Assembly: GCA_900635495.1 (NCBI GenBank)
Contig: LR134136.1
Location: 4,489,774 to 4,553,773, forward strand
Direction: 5' to 3'
Length of the DNA: 64,000 nt
Source of the DNA: Atlantibacter hermannii
Lineage (GTDB): Bacteria > Pseudomonadota > Gammaproteobacteria > Enterobacterales > Enterobacteriaceae
Part shown: positions 50,465-59,595 of the stretch, in pieces
Layout: every line of letters starts with the position of its first letter
Numbering within the stretch: position 1 is the stretch's first letter
Notes under the pieces: model-generated
The model's input: only the letters and a program-made list of their open reading frames with translations
Databases searched by the model: none
Told to the model about the DNA's origin: nothing
Program-made: the position numbers and the translations under genes

Positions 50465-50520
50465 CTGTCATAAAACTGTCATAATTCGTACATTTAACTG
50501 TCACCAAAGTGTCCTATTTT
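50465..50520 (+). promoter_or_regulatory. pst promoter with two Pho boxes
   Basis: CTGTCATAAAACTGTCAT at 50465-50482 is a near-consensus PhoB box, and CTGTCACCAAAGTGTCCT at 50498-50515 is a second, in phase on the helix. TATTTT at 50515-50520 can serve as the -10 element. The layout is the same as upstream of E. coli pstS, so the operon should be induced by PhoB at low phosphate. Additional GTCATAAA motifs near 50363 and 50398 may be weaker half-sites. Confidence 0.9.
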
Positions 50521-50568
50521 GCTCATCGTAGCCACTAAACAACGAATTACGATCCAGCAGGAGACATT

Positions 50569-51609
50569 ATGAAAGTTATGCGTACCACCGTCGCAACTGT
50601 TGTCGCCGCGACCTTATCGATGAGCGCTTTTGCCGTTAATGCAGCGGCAAGCCTGACTGGCGCCGGTGCAACCTTCCCTGCGCCGGTGTATGCCAAATGG
50701 GCAGATACCTACCAGAAGTCCACGGGCAATAAAGTGAACTATCAGGGTATCGGCTCCTCCGGCGGCGTTAAGCAAATTATTGCGAATACCGTTGATTTTG
50801 GTGCGTCTGATGCGCCGCTGAGCGATGAAAAACTTCAGCAGGAAGGCCTGTTCCAGTTCCCGACCGTGATTGGCGGCGTGGTGCTGGCGGTAAATCTCCA
50901 GGGTGTGAAATCCGGTGAACTGGTTCTGGATGGCAAAACCCTCGGCGATATCTACCTGGGCAAAATCAAAAAATGGGATGACGAAGCGATCGCTAAACTC
51001 AACCCGGGCATGAAACTGCCGTCTCAGAACATCGCCGTCGTGCGTCGTGCTGACGGTTCCGGCACCTCCTTCGTATTCACCAGCTACCTGGCGAAAGTGA
51101 ACGAAGAGTGGAAATCCAAAATCGGCGCGGGCTCTACCGTAAACTGGCCGACCGGTCTGGGCGGTAAAGGGAATGACGGCATCGCCGCATTCGTACAGCG
51201 TCTGCCGGGTTCTATCGGTTATGTTGAATACGCTTACGCCAAACAGAACAACCTGGCGTATACCAAACTGGTTTCTGCTGACGGCAAACCGGTCAGCCCG
51301 ACCGAAGAGAGCTTCTCTAACGCGGCGAAAGGCGTGGACTGGAGCAAATCCTTCGCGCAGGACCTGACTAACCAGAAAGGTGACGATGCGTGGCCAATTA
51401 CGTCCACCACTTTCATCCTGGTGCATAAAGAGCAGAAGAAACCGGAACAGGGCGCTGAAGTGCTGAAGTTCTTTGACTGGGCCTTTAAAGACGGCGCAAA
51501 ACAGGCGAACGATCTGGATTACGCCAGCCTGCCGGATAACGTGGTTGAGCAGATTCGTGCTGCATGGAAAACCAACGTGAAAGACAGCAGCGGTAAAGCG
51601 TTGTACTGA
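50569..51609 (+). CDS. pstS: Periplasmic phosphate-binding protein PstS
   Basis: High-affinity phosphate receptor of the Pst importer. The 346-residue precursor has a Sec signal peptide, MKVMRTTVATVVAATLSMSAFAVNA, with cleavage probably before AASLTGAGATFPAP. Phosphate-binding segments GATFPAP, GSSGGVKQI and RADGSGTSF are present. First gene of pstSCAB-phoU behind two Pho boxes. Intact. Confidence 0.98.
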   Translation: MKVMRTTVATVVAATLSMSAFAVNAAASLTGAGATFPAPVYAKWADTYQKSTGNKVNYQGIGSSGGVKQIIANTVDFGASDAPLSDEKLQQEGLFQFPTVIGGVVLAVNLQGVKSGELVLDGKTLGDIYLGKIKKWDDEAIAKLNPGMKLPSQNIAVVRRADGSGTSFVFTSYLAKVNEEWKSKIGAGSTVNWPTGLGGKGNDGIAAFVQRLPGSIGYVEYAYAKQNNLAYTKLVSADGKPVSPTEESFSNAAKGVDWSKSFAQDLTNQKGDDAWPITSTTFILVHKEQKKPEQGAEVLKFFDWAFKDGAKQANDLDYASLPDNVVEQIRAAWKTNVKDSSGKALY

Positions 51610-51723
51610 TTTGCCCCTGAGCCGCCGCGAAGAAATTTTCCGGCGGCTGCATAACGGGTAATGGCAATACCCTGAAAACTGGCGATAATGCCGGTTTTCA
51701 GGGTTCTGACAAAAGAGTGAATT

Positions 51724-52683
51724 ATGGCTGCCACTAAGCCTGCATTTACCCCTCCGGGGAAAAACGGTGACATGATATTCAGCGCGCTGGTTAAACTGGC
51801 TGCGCTGATTGTGCTATTGCTGATGGGCGGCATTATCGTGTCCCTGGTCATCTCCTCATGGCCAAGCATTCAAAAATTCGGCTTCTCCTTCCTGTGGACC
51901 AAAGAGTGGGACGCACCGAATGATATCTACGGCGCATTAGTGCCGATCTACGGTACCCTGGTCACGTCGTTTATCGCCCTGCTGATTGCCGTGCCGGTGA
52001 GCTTTGGTATCGCCCTGTTTCTGACCGAACTGGCGCCGAACTGGCTGAAGCGTCCGCTGGGTATTGCGATTGAACTGCTGGCCGCGATCCCCAGTATCGT
52101 TTATGGCATGTGGGGGCTGTTCATTTTCGCGCCGCTGTTTGCCACGTATTTTCAGGAGCCGGTGGGCAACGTGCTCTCCGCGATCCCGTTCATTGGCGCG
52201 CTGTTTTCCGGCCCAGCGTTTGGTATCGGCATCCTGGCTGCGGGCGTTATCCTCGCCATCATGATCATTCCGTACATTGCGGCGGTGATGCGTGATGTGT
52301 TTGAGCAAACGCCGGTGATGATGAAAGAGTCCGCCTACGGCATCGGTTGTACGACCTGGGAAGTGATCTGGCGCATCGTGCTGCCGTTCACCAAAAACGG
52401 CGTGATTGGCGGCGTGATGCTGGGCCTGGGCCGCGCGCTCGGCGAAACCATGGCAGTGACCTTTATCATCGGTAACACCTACCAGCTCGACAGCGCATCG
52501 CTGTATATGCCGGGCAACAGTATTACCTCCGCGCTGGCGAACGAGTTCGCTGAAGCCGAATCCGGCCTGCATGTCGCGGCGTTAATGGAGCTGGGTCTGA
52601 TCCTGTTCGTGATTACCTTTATCGTGCTGGCGATTTCTAAAGTGATGATTATGCGTCTGGCGAAAAACGAGGGGGCACGCTAA
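51724..52683 (+). CDS. pstC: Phosphate ABC transporter permease PstC
   Basis: One of the two inner-membrane permease subunits of Pst. 319 residues, six predicted helices, with the ABC-permease EAA loop around ESAYGIGCTTWEVIWRIVLPFTKNGVIGG. The stop codon overlaps the first base of the pstA start (TAATG), so translation is coupled. Confidence 0.97.
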   Translation: MAATKPAFTPPGKNGDMIFSALVKLAALIVLLLMGGIIVSLVISSWPSIQKFGFSFLWTKEWDAPNDIYGALVPIYGTLVTSFIALLIAVPVSFGIALFLTELAPNWLKRPLGIAIELLAAIPSIVYGMWGLFIFAPLFATYFQEPVGNVLSAIPFIGALFSGPAFGIGILAAGVILAIMIIPYIAAVMRDVFEQTPVMMKESAYGIGCTTWEVIWRIVLPFTKNGVIGGVMLGLGRALGETMAVTFIIGNTYQLDSASLYMPGNSITSALANEFAEAESGLHVAALMELGLILFVITFIVLAISKVMIMRLAKNEGAR

Positions 52684-53573
52684 TGGCCACCATCGAATGG
52701 CAAACTTCTCAGGAACTGGCGGAATCGCGTCGTAAAATGCAGGCGCGTCGTCGCGCCAAAAACCGCATAGCGCTGACGTTATCAATGGCCACCATGGCCT
52801 TCGGTCTGTTCTGGCTGATCTGGATTTTGGTATCGACTATCACCCGCGGCTTCGACGGCATGTCGCTGGCGCTGTTTACCGAAATGACACCGCCGCCGAA
52901 TACCGCAGGCGGCGGTCTGGCGAACGCCCTGGCTGGCAGTGGTTTACTGATTTTCTGGGCGACCGCGTTCGGTACGCCGCTGGGGATCATGGCGGGCATC
53001 TATCTGGCGGAATATGGCCGCAAGTCCTGGCTCGCTGAAGTGATTCGTTTTATTAACGACATCCTGCTGTCCGCGCCGTCAATCGTTGTTGGCCTGTTTG
53101 TTTACACCATTGTGGTGGCGCAGATGGAGCACTTCTCCGGCTGGGCGGGCGTGATCGCGCTGGCGTTGCTGCAGGTGCCGATTGTTATCCGCACCACGGA
53201 AAACATGCTGAAGCTGGTGCCGGACAGCCTGCGTGAAGCGGCCTACGCGCTGGGAACACCAAAATGGAAAATGATTTCCGCGATCACCCTGAAAGCCTCG
53301 GTTTCCGGGATTATCACTGGTGTTCTGCTGGCCGTGGCGCGTATTGCCGGTGAGACCGCGCCGCTGTTGTTTACCGCGCTGTCTAACCAGTTCTGGAGCA
53401 CCGATATGATGCAGCCGCTGGCGAACCTGCCGGTGACCATCTTTAAATTTGCTATGAGCCCGTTTGCCGAATGGCAACAGCTGGCCTGGGCCGGGGTATT
53501 GATTATCACCCTCTGCGTCCTGTTACTGAACATCATTGCGCGCGTACTGTTCGCGAAAAGCAAACACGGTTAA
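52683..53573 (+). CDS. pstA: Phosphate ABC transporter permease PstA
   Basis: Second permease subunit of Pst. 296 residues with six hydrophobic helices and the EAA loop REAAYALGTPKWKMISAITLKASVSGIITG. Starts within the pstC stop codon and precedes pstB by 45 bases. Intact and normal in length. Confidence 0.97.
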   Translation: MATIEWQTSQELAESRRKMQARRRAKNRIALTLSMATMAFGLFWLIWILVSTITRGFDGMSLALFTEMTPPPNTAGGGLANALAGSGLLIFWATAFGTPLGIMAGIYLAEYGRKSWLAEVIRFINDILLSAPSIVVGLFVYTIVVAQMEHFSGWAGVIALALLQVPIVIRTTENMLKLVPDSLREAAYALGTPKWKMISAITLKASVSGIITGVLLAVARIAGETAPLLFTALSNQFWSTDMMQPLANLPVTIFKFAMSPFAEWQQLAWAGVLIITLCVLLLNIIARVLFAKSKHG

Positions 53574-53618
53574 TTACTGCGGCGCGGCGGATGCGGCGTC
53601 GATGAGGAAAAGAAAACG

Positions 53619-54392
53619 ATGAGTATGGTTGATAAGACCCCCGGTAAAATTCAGGTTCGTGATTTGAACTTCTATTACGGGAAATTCCATGCCCTGAAGA
53701 ATATCAGTCTGGATATCGCCAAAAACGAAGTGACGGCCTTTATCGGGCCGTCCGGTTGCGGCAAATCCACACTGCTGCGCACCTTCAACAAAATGTTCGA
53801 GCTCTATCCGGAACAGCGTGCGGAAGGCGAGATCATGCTGGATGGCGAAAACATCCTGAACCAGTCTCAGGATATCGCCCTGCTGCGCGCCAAAGTCGGT
53901 ATGGTATTCCAGAAGCCGACGCCGTTCCCGATGTCGATTTACGACAACATCGCGTTCGGCGTACGCCTGTTTGAAAAGCTGTCACGTAGCGATATGGACG
54001 AGCGCGTACAGTGGGCGTTGACCAAAGCCGCATTATGGAATGAAACCAAAGATAAATTGCACCAGAGCGGGTACTCTCTTTCCGGTGGTCAGCAGCAGCG
54101 TTTATGCATTGCGCGTGGTATCGCAATCCGCCCGGAAGTCCTTTTGCTGGATGAACCTTGTTCAGCGCTCGACCCGATCTCAACTGGCCGTATCGAAGAG
54201 TTAATCACCGAGCTCAAGCAGGATTACACCGTGGTTATCGTCACGCATAACATGCAGCAGGCGGCGCGTTGTTCAGACCACACTGCGTTTATGTATCTTG
54301 GCGAACTGATCGAATTCAGCAACACGGATGACATCTTTACTAAGCCGAAGATGAAGCAAACGGAAGATTACATTACTGGCCGCTACGGTTGA
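53619..54392 (+). CDS. pstB: Phosphate ABC transporter ATP-binding protein PstB
   Basis: ATPase subunit that drives phosphate uptake and takes part in phosphate signalling to PhoR. 257 residues with Walker A GPSGCGKST (residues 43-51), Q-loop FQKPTPFPMS, signature LSGGQQQR and Walker B LLLDEPCSALD. Nearly identical to E. coli PstB. Thirteen bases before phoU. Confidence 0.98.
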   Translation: MSMVDKTPGKIQVRDLNFYYGKFHALKNISLDIAKNEVTAFIGPSGCGKSTLLRTFNKMFELYPEQRAEGEIMLDGENILNQSQDIALLRAKVGMVFQKPTPFPMSIYDNIAFGVRLFEKLSRSDMDERVQWALTKAALWNETKDKLHQSGYSLSGGQQQRLCIARGIAIRPEVLLLDEPCSALDPISTGRIEELITELKQDYTVVIVTHNMQQAARCSDHTAFMYLGELIEFSNTDDIFTKPKMKQTEDYITGRYG

Positions 54393-54405
54393 TGGGGAGT
54401 TAACC

Positions 54406-55131
54406 ATGGACAATCTTAATCTTAATAAACACATTTCAGGTCAGTTTAATGCGGAGCTGGAAAACATCCGTACCCAGGTAATGACCATGGGCGGGCTGGT
54501 GGAACAACAGCTTTCTGACGCTATTACTGCCATGCACAATCAGGACGGCGAACTGGCGAAGCGCGTGATTGAGGGCGACCAGCAGGTCAACATGATGGAA
54601 GTCGCCATCGATGAAGCCTGTGTGCGTATTATTGCGAAGCGGCAGCCCACCGCCAGTGACCTGCGTCTGGTCATGGCGATCATTAAGACCATCGCCGAGC
54701 TGGAGCGTATTGGGGACGTGGCGGATAAGATTTGCCGCACCGCGCTGGAGAAATTCTCCCAGCAGCATCAACCGCTGTTAGTCAGCCTGGAATCTCTGGG
54801 CCGCCACACCGTTCAGATGCTGCATGATGTGCTGGATGCTTTCGCCCGTATGGACCTGGAAGAAGCGGTGCGTATTTATCGTGAAGATAAAAAAGTGGAC
54901 CAGGAATATGAAGGCATCGTGCGCCAGCTGATGACCTATATGATGGAAGACTCGCGCACCATTCCAAGCGTGCTGACCGCCCTGTTCTGCGCCCGTTCCA
55001 TCGAGCGTATCGGCGATCGCTGCCAGAATATTTGTGAGTACATTTTCTACTTCGTGAAGGGCCAGGATTTCCGTCACGTTGGCGGGGATGAGCTGGACAA
55101 GCTGCTGGCGGGTCGGGACCCGAAAGAATAA
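54406..55131 (+). CDS. phoU: Phosphate signalling protein PhoU
   Basis: Negative regulator that links Pst transporter activity to PhoR and so keeps the Pho regulon off at high phosphate. 241 residues forming two repeated three-helix PhoU domains, each with the metal-binding E/DXXXD pattern (ELERIGDVADKI and SIERIGDRCQNI). Last gene of pstSCAB-phoU. Confidence 0.98.
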   Translation: MDNLNLNKHISGQFNAELENIRTQVMTMGGLVEQQLSDAITAMHNQDGELAKRVIEGDQQVNMMEVAIDEACVRIIAKRQPTASDLRLVMAIIKTIAELERIGDVADKICRTALEKFSQQHQPLLVSLESLGRHTVQMLHDVLDAFARMDLEEAVRIYREDKKVDQEYEGIVRQLMTYMMEDSRTIPSVLTALFCARSIERIGDRCQNICEYIFYFVKGQDFRHVGGDELDKLLAGRDPKE

Positions 55132-55135
55132 ACAT

Positions 55136-55161
55136 TAACGCCAGCGTCTGCTGGCGTTTTT
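55136..55161 (+). terminator. pst operon terminator
   Basis: AACGCCAGC-GTCT-GCTGGCGTT followed by TTTC, just after phoU. Convergent yieH ends 10 bases further on, so it may serve both directions. Confidence 0.8.
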
Positions 55162-55169
55162 CATTCAGG

Positions 55170-55835
55170 CTAGCGGGTGATATTCCAGCCGCGTGCACGC
55201 CACAGTTCAGGCAACTGTGACAGGTCGGTAAACGCTGTTACCTTCGGATGGTCGATCGGTTTATTGTGCGGATCGGCGCAGAAGTAATACACCTCCATAC
55301 CTGCCGCAACGCCGGCCATCGCGCCCGCTGACGAGTCATCAACCAGCACGCAGTTTTTCACATCCACCCGCATCGCATCAGCGGCATGGTGCATTATCGC
55401 CGGATCGGGCTTCCAGCGCTGAATATCGTAACCGCTGTACAGCCGCTCCGGGAAATGGTCGAGCATGCCGGTTTTACCCAGCGAGTGCTGCATTTTGGTG
55501 ACCGGGCCGTTAGAGACGATACACATCGGCACTGTCATGATTTTCAGCAGCTCAGCCGCCCCGTCGATTTCCACCAGCTCACTGTCAAACAGGCGAGCCA
55601 CTTCGGCACGATAGACTGCTTCAAGATCGGCTTTGTTCAGATTAACGCCGTGCTGATTGCTGATGGTATCAATAATCTCGTAGAGCTTTATCCCCTTGAA
55701 GGTCTTGTGTACCTCCTCCAGGTCGAGCTGGATGCCATATTGCGCAAACATATGCACGTAAGCTTTAGAACAGATCACTTCGCTGTCCACTAACGTGCCA
55801 TCACAGTCAAAAAATACCGCATCAATCCGGGACAT
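55170..55835 (-). CDS. yieH: 6-phosphogluconate phosphatase YieH (HAD family)
   Basis: Haloacid-dehalogenase-type phosphatase; E. coli YieH acts on 6-phosphogluconate and phosphoenolpyruvate in vitro. Motif I is FFDCDGTLVDSE with the nucleophilic aspartate, motif II IVSNGP, motif III lysine in WKPDP, and motif IV LVDDSSAGA. The start at 55835 gives 221 residues as in E. coli (MSRIDAVFFDCDG); an upstream in-frame extension is not conserved. In E. coli the bgl operon and other genes separate it from phoU; here they are direct neighbours. Confidence 0.95.
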   Translation of the reverse strand: MSRIDAVFFDCDGTLVDSEVICSKAYVHMFAQYGIQLDLEEVHKTFKGIKLYEIIDTISNQHGVNLNKADLEAVYRAEVARLFDSELVEIDGAAELLKIMTVPMCIVSNGPVTKMQHSLGKTGMLDHFPERLYSGYDIQRWKPDPAIMHHAADAMRVDVKNCVLVDDSSAGAMAGVAAGMEVYYFCADPHNKPIDHPKVTAFTDLSQLPELWRARGWNITR

Positions 55836-56014
55836 GCCGTTTCCTTTGCTAAGAGTGAAACGGCATTTTACCTGATTGCGCAAATTTTTGCCCCGCGCAA
55901 ACGATCCCGTATAAGCAAAATCAATGAAAAAAAGTGTGTGATATCCGTCAACCTGACGCTTTTTTGGTATAGGATAACCGGCGAATTTTCCCTCCTCATG
56001 TTCGGAAACTGATA

Positions 56015-57352
56015 ATGAGCCAACAAAACGCTACTCCGGCTTCGCAACCGGGGGTGCTTGAGCGCGTGTTTAAATTGCGCGAGCACGGCACGACCGCCCG
56101 TACCGAAGTTATTGCCGGTATCACGACTTTCCTGACGATGGTGTATATCGTTTTCGTTAACCCGCAGATTTTGGGCGCTGGCTGGCATGGATACCAGCGC
56201 CGTCTTTGTTACTACCTGTCTGATCGCCGCTTTCGGCAGTATCCTGATGGGTTTATTCGCCAACCTTCCAGTGGCGCTGGCGCCTGCGATGGGCCTTAAC
56301 GCCTTCTTCGCTTTTGTGGTGGTGGGGGCGATGGGCCTCTCATGGCAGATTGGCATGGGCGCGATCTTTTGGGGCGCTGTCGGCCTGCTGATCCTGACCA
56401 TTTTCCGCGTGCGTTACTGGATGATCGCCAATATCCCGGTTAGCCTGCGCGTGGGTATCACCAGCGGTATCGGTCTGTTTATCGGCATGATGGGCCTGAA
56501 AAACGCCGGGATCATCGTGGCGAACCCGGAAACGCTGGTGACCATCGGCAACCTGACGTCGCATTCCACGCTGCTGGGCGCGCTGGGCTTCTTTATCATC
56601 GCCATTCTGGCGTCACGGAATATCCATGCTGCGGTGCTGGTGTCTATCGTTGTCACCACCCTGCTGGGCTGGATGCTGGGCGATGTGCAGTACCACGGCA
56701 TTGTTTCCGCTCCGCCAAGCGTGATGAGTGTGGTAGGCCAGGTGGATCTGGCGGGCTCGCTGAATATCGGCCTGGCTGGCGTGATTTTCTCGTTTATGCT
56801 GGTAAACCTGTTTGACTCCTCCGGTACGCTGATTGGCGTAACGGACAAAGCGGGTCTGACCGATGAAAAAGGCCGCTTCCCGCGCATGAAACAGGCGCTG
56901 TACGTAGACAGCATCTCGTCGGTGACCGGCTCGTTTATCGGCACGTCTTCCGTGACTGCGTATATTGAATCGTCTTCAGGCGTATCTGTGGGCGGGCGTA
57001 CCGGTCTGACCGCAGTGATTGTCGGCCTGCTGTTCCTGCTGGTGATTTTCCTGTCGCCGCTGGCGGGAATGGTGCCGGCCTACGCGGCTGCCGGCGCGCT
57101 GATTTACGTGGGCGTGTTGATGACTTCAAGCCTTGCGCGCGTGAAGTGGGACGATCTGACAGAAGCGGTGCCTGCGTTTATCACTGCCGTGATGATGCCG
57201 TTTAGCTTCTCTATCACAGAAGGCATTGCGCTGGGCTTTATCTCCTACTGCGTTATGAAAGTGTTCACGGCCGCTTCCGCGACCTGAGCGCCTGCGTGGT
57301 GGTGGTGGCGTTGCTGTTCACCCTGAAAATTGTCTTTATTGACGCGCATTAA
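56015..57352 (+). CDS. adeP: Adenine permease AdeP (PurP/YieG), two frameshifts in this sequence
   Basis: High-affinity adenine:proton symporter of the AzgA-like NCS2 group with about 12 membrane helices. The N-terminus MSQQNATPASQPGVLERVFKLREHGTTARTEV matches E. coli. The frame breaks at about 56177-56180 (one extra base; after NPQILG the frame shifts to AGMDTSAVFVTTC) and again at 57269-57270, where GG stands for GGG. With both corrected, the protein runs to the stop at 57350-57352 and ends GRFRDLSACVVVVALLFTLKIVFIDAH, about 445 residues. Two independent indels of opposite sign in a conserved gene point to sequencing errors. Confidence 0.93.
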
Positions 57353-57354
57353 AC

Positions 57355-57384
57355 AAAAAGGGCCAGCATTGCTGGCCCTTTTTA
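57355..57384. terminator. Bidirectional terminator between adeP and chrR
   Basis: AAAAAGGGCCAGCA-TTGCTGGCCCTTTTT is a palindrome with A and T tracts on its two sides, between convergent genes. Confidence 0.9.
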
Positions 57385-57386
57385 CA

Positions 57387-57953
57387 TCAGTTACGCACTC
57401 GCTGAATAAACTCCCCAAACGCCGTTAACTGCCCGGTCAGATGGTCCAGCGTGCTCTGGTCGATCACCTCACCCGTCTGGGTATCCACTTTGTTCTGAAT
57501 CACTCCGCCCATAAACTCCGGTTTGTTCATCACCATGGCGTCAAGAAACACCAGGATCTGGCGCAGGTGATACTGGCAGCGTGCGCCGCCAATGGCGCCC
57601 ATCGAGCTGGTCTGGATTAATACCGGTTTGCCTGCCAGCGGCTGCTCAGGCAGACGCGACAGCCAGTCGATGGCGTTTTTCAGGCCGCCTGGTACCGAAT
57701 AGTTATATTCCGGCGTCACTATTACTACGCCATCAGCGTCGCGGATTTGTGCCGCGATCGCTTCCACGCTTTGAGGAAAACCTTCTTCCTGCTGGATATC
57801 GGCATCATACAGCGGAATATCCGCAATGGTCGGCAGCGCCGTGATTTCCATGCCCGCCGGCGCCAGCTTCGGCAGCGTGCGGGCGACCATGGCATTAAAC
57901 GAGCCTTTACGCAGGCTTCCCAGTAGTGTCACAACTTTTAGCGATTCAGACAT
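57387..57953 (-). CDS. chrR: NAD(P)H-dependent FMN reductase / quinone (chromate) reductase ChrR (YieF)
   Basis: Soluble flavoprotein reducing quinones and chromate, a member of the NADPH-dependent FMN reductase family. 188 residues as in E. coli, with the FMN phosphate loop LLGSLRKGSFNAM, TPEYNYSVPGGLKNAIDWLSR and TSSMGAIGGAR around the flavin. Its start overlaps the end of yieE by eight bases, so the two are a coupled operon. Confidence 0.95.
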   Translation of the reverse strand: MSESLKVVTLLGSLRKGSFNAMVARTLPKLAPAGMEITALPTIADIPLYDADIQQEEGFPQSVEAIAAQIRDADGVVIVTPEYNYSVPGGLKNAIDWLSRLPEQPLAGKPVLIQTSSMGAIGGARCQYHLRQILVFLDAMVMNKPEFMGGVIQNKVDTQTGEVIDQSTLDHLTGQLTAFGEFIQRVRN

Positions 57954-58729
57954 GATGACTCCCGGACGTTAAAGAATGCGGATGATTGAGTATATGCGTT
58001 TTTTCATGCGGCAAACTGGTAAAACGCATCAGGCGCGAGGCTTCGTCATTACGGCGCGTGGCGATATCCGGCAGGCGCTTCCAGTTCTGTTGATGGAATT
58101 GCCAGAGTGTCAGCGTATCAATAGCGGGCGAGACGGCGACTGACCAAATCAAAATGTCTTCCGCATCGCAAAATGCCTCTATTTGCGGGCAGTTAATGGA
58201 CGCGTAATTTACCTGCGGCGGGCTGAAGCTGTACCGCATCGGATGTCTCATTCTTCTCACCGATCATTTTCAACAGACTATGGCGCAGCGTGACCAGCTG
58301 CGTTTTTGCTTCCTCTGCATCATGTTGATTAGAGATCCACGTCGCTTCGTTGCTGGTGAAAGGAAAGGACTGATCGCCGGTATTGGGCAGCGTATACCCG
58401 CGCGTGGTGCGCTGTAGTGCCATATCGAGGCCGCAATATCCTTCGGTCGTCAGCGCCACACCCACCATGTTCCCGGCGTACGCGATTGAAAAATCCGCCA
58501 GATCGCGATCCCGGAACTGCGGTTTGCCTTGCGGGTTGGTGTGAATAGCGGGGAGTGTTTTAATGCCGAAAAACCGGAACATCATTTCGGCAAGTAATGA
58601 ACGCGACGCTAAAAAACGCTGGCGCCGGTGCTCCGGTAACTGATTAGCCTGGTCAAGACTGGCGGCACACAGTCGGGGTGATAGCGTTTGGTCGGTGCTC
58701 AGCGTTCCTCGAGCAAAGTGCGTTGCCAT
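57946..58729 (-). CDS. yieE: Phosphopantetheinyl transferase-like protein YieE (frameshifted in this sequence)
   Basis: Member of the 4'-phosphopantetheinyl transferase superfamily; the E. coli target is unclear. The first part contains SRSLLAEMMF, GKPQF, FSIAYAGNMVGVALTTEGYCGLDM, whose aspartate fits the metal-binding GxD position. The frame breaks near 58196-58206: after AAGKLR the reading stops, while INCPQIEAFCDAEDILIWSVAV continues in another frame and ends at the chrR start. One extra base, probably the second G of GCGTCC, explains it. The reconstructed length is about 260 residues, somewhat longer than E. coli at the C-terminus. The C-terminal half is poorly conserved, so a real mutation cannot be excluded. 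Confidence 0.85.
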
Positions 58730-58907
58730 TTGTCGCTCCGTGATAATGGTCTGGTGAGATTAATAATGTGAATAGCAGATAAGAAGACAATCAAAAAAAA
58801 TATGCTTAGGTTTTAATGCGAATAATGCCATCAGAACCGTTCCGGGGAAGCAATTTTACAATTAAGTTTGTAATCGGCGGTAAACGACGTGCGTGGACGA
58901 CTGATTT

Positions 58908-59588
58908 TCAGGCCAGCGGCTCCACCTGAGACCAGTTGTAGTTAGCCATTACTAACTTGCGTATGGCCTTCACGGAACCAAAACGGTGCTGCTGGCGGGC
59001 CAGAAAAAATGCCCGCCAGTGTTCAGGCAGCCGTTGGGCACGATAGCGCAGCAGTGTGCTGTGCCAGAACGGCGGCGGGAAGGCGGTATTGGCATAGCGC
59101 GCCTGAATATCCTGCCGCCAGTCAGAATCCAGCAGCGAGTCAGCCAGCGTCGCTCTGTCGGCGATACTGGCGGGATCGGGTATCCCTGCTAACAGCAACT
59201 GGCCCGGCAGCGCCACCAGCTGAAGATCGGTAATCGCAGTAAGCCTGGCTGGGTACTTTTTCCAGATATCCAGCAGGCTCGCGAGCTTTTCCGGACGTTG
59301 CTGGCGCGGGTAACGCGGCAGCGCAATGGCCAGAAAGGTAAAGTGCAAACCATGCAGCGGCATCGCATCCGCCAGCGGATCGCCTTCGGCAAGCGCGTTT
59401 ACCGCCGTGACTAACGCGTGCAACGCGTCAGAAAGAGGCGGCTGGATGCCCGTTACCGGCGCGAAAGTCTCTTTCTGGTAATAATCATTCTGCATCACTT
59501 CGCCGCAGCCAGGAGCATCACGCCATAACGACAGGGTGCGTTTACTGGTTTCCTGATAAAGCATGCTTAAATCAGCAGGCGAATGCAT
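58908..59588 (-). CDS. Putative 2H-phosphoesterase-superfamily protein downstream of mnmE
   Basis: A 226-residue soluble protein I do not recognise by name. It has two H-x-T motifs, H82-F-T84 in LHFTFLAIALPRYP and H176-S-T178 in FWHSTLLRYRA, 94 residues apart. Each follows a predicted strand, which is the signature of the 2H (LigT/CPDase-like) fold, whose members act on cyclic phosphates, 2'-5' RNA bonds or ADP-ribose phosphates. The start ATG lies eight bases behind the mnmE stop, and its ribosome site AAGTAAAGG overlaps that stop, so it is co-translated with mnmE. The longer in-frame start at 59642 lies inside mnmE and is unlikely. In E. coli this position holds tnaC-tnaA-tnaB. The superfamily assignment is by motif only; the substrate is unknown. 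Confidence 0.75.
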   Translation of the reverse strand: MHSPADLSMLYQETSKRTLSLWRDAPGCGEVMQNDYYQKETFAPVTGIQPPLSDALHALVTAVNALAEGDPLADAMPLHGLHFTFLAIALPRYPRQQRPEKLASLLDIWKKYPARLTAITDLQLVALPGQLLLAGIPDPASIADRATLADSLLDSDWRQDIQARYANTAFPPPFWHSTLLRYRAQRLPEHWRAFFLARQQHRFGSVKAIRKLVMANYNWSQVEPLA

Positions 59589-59595
59589 TTTGCCT

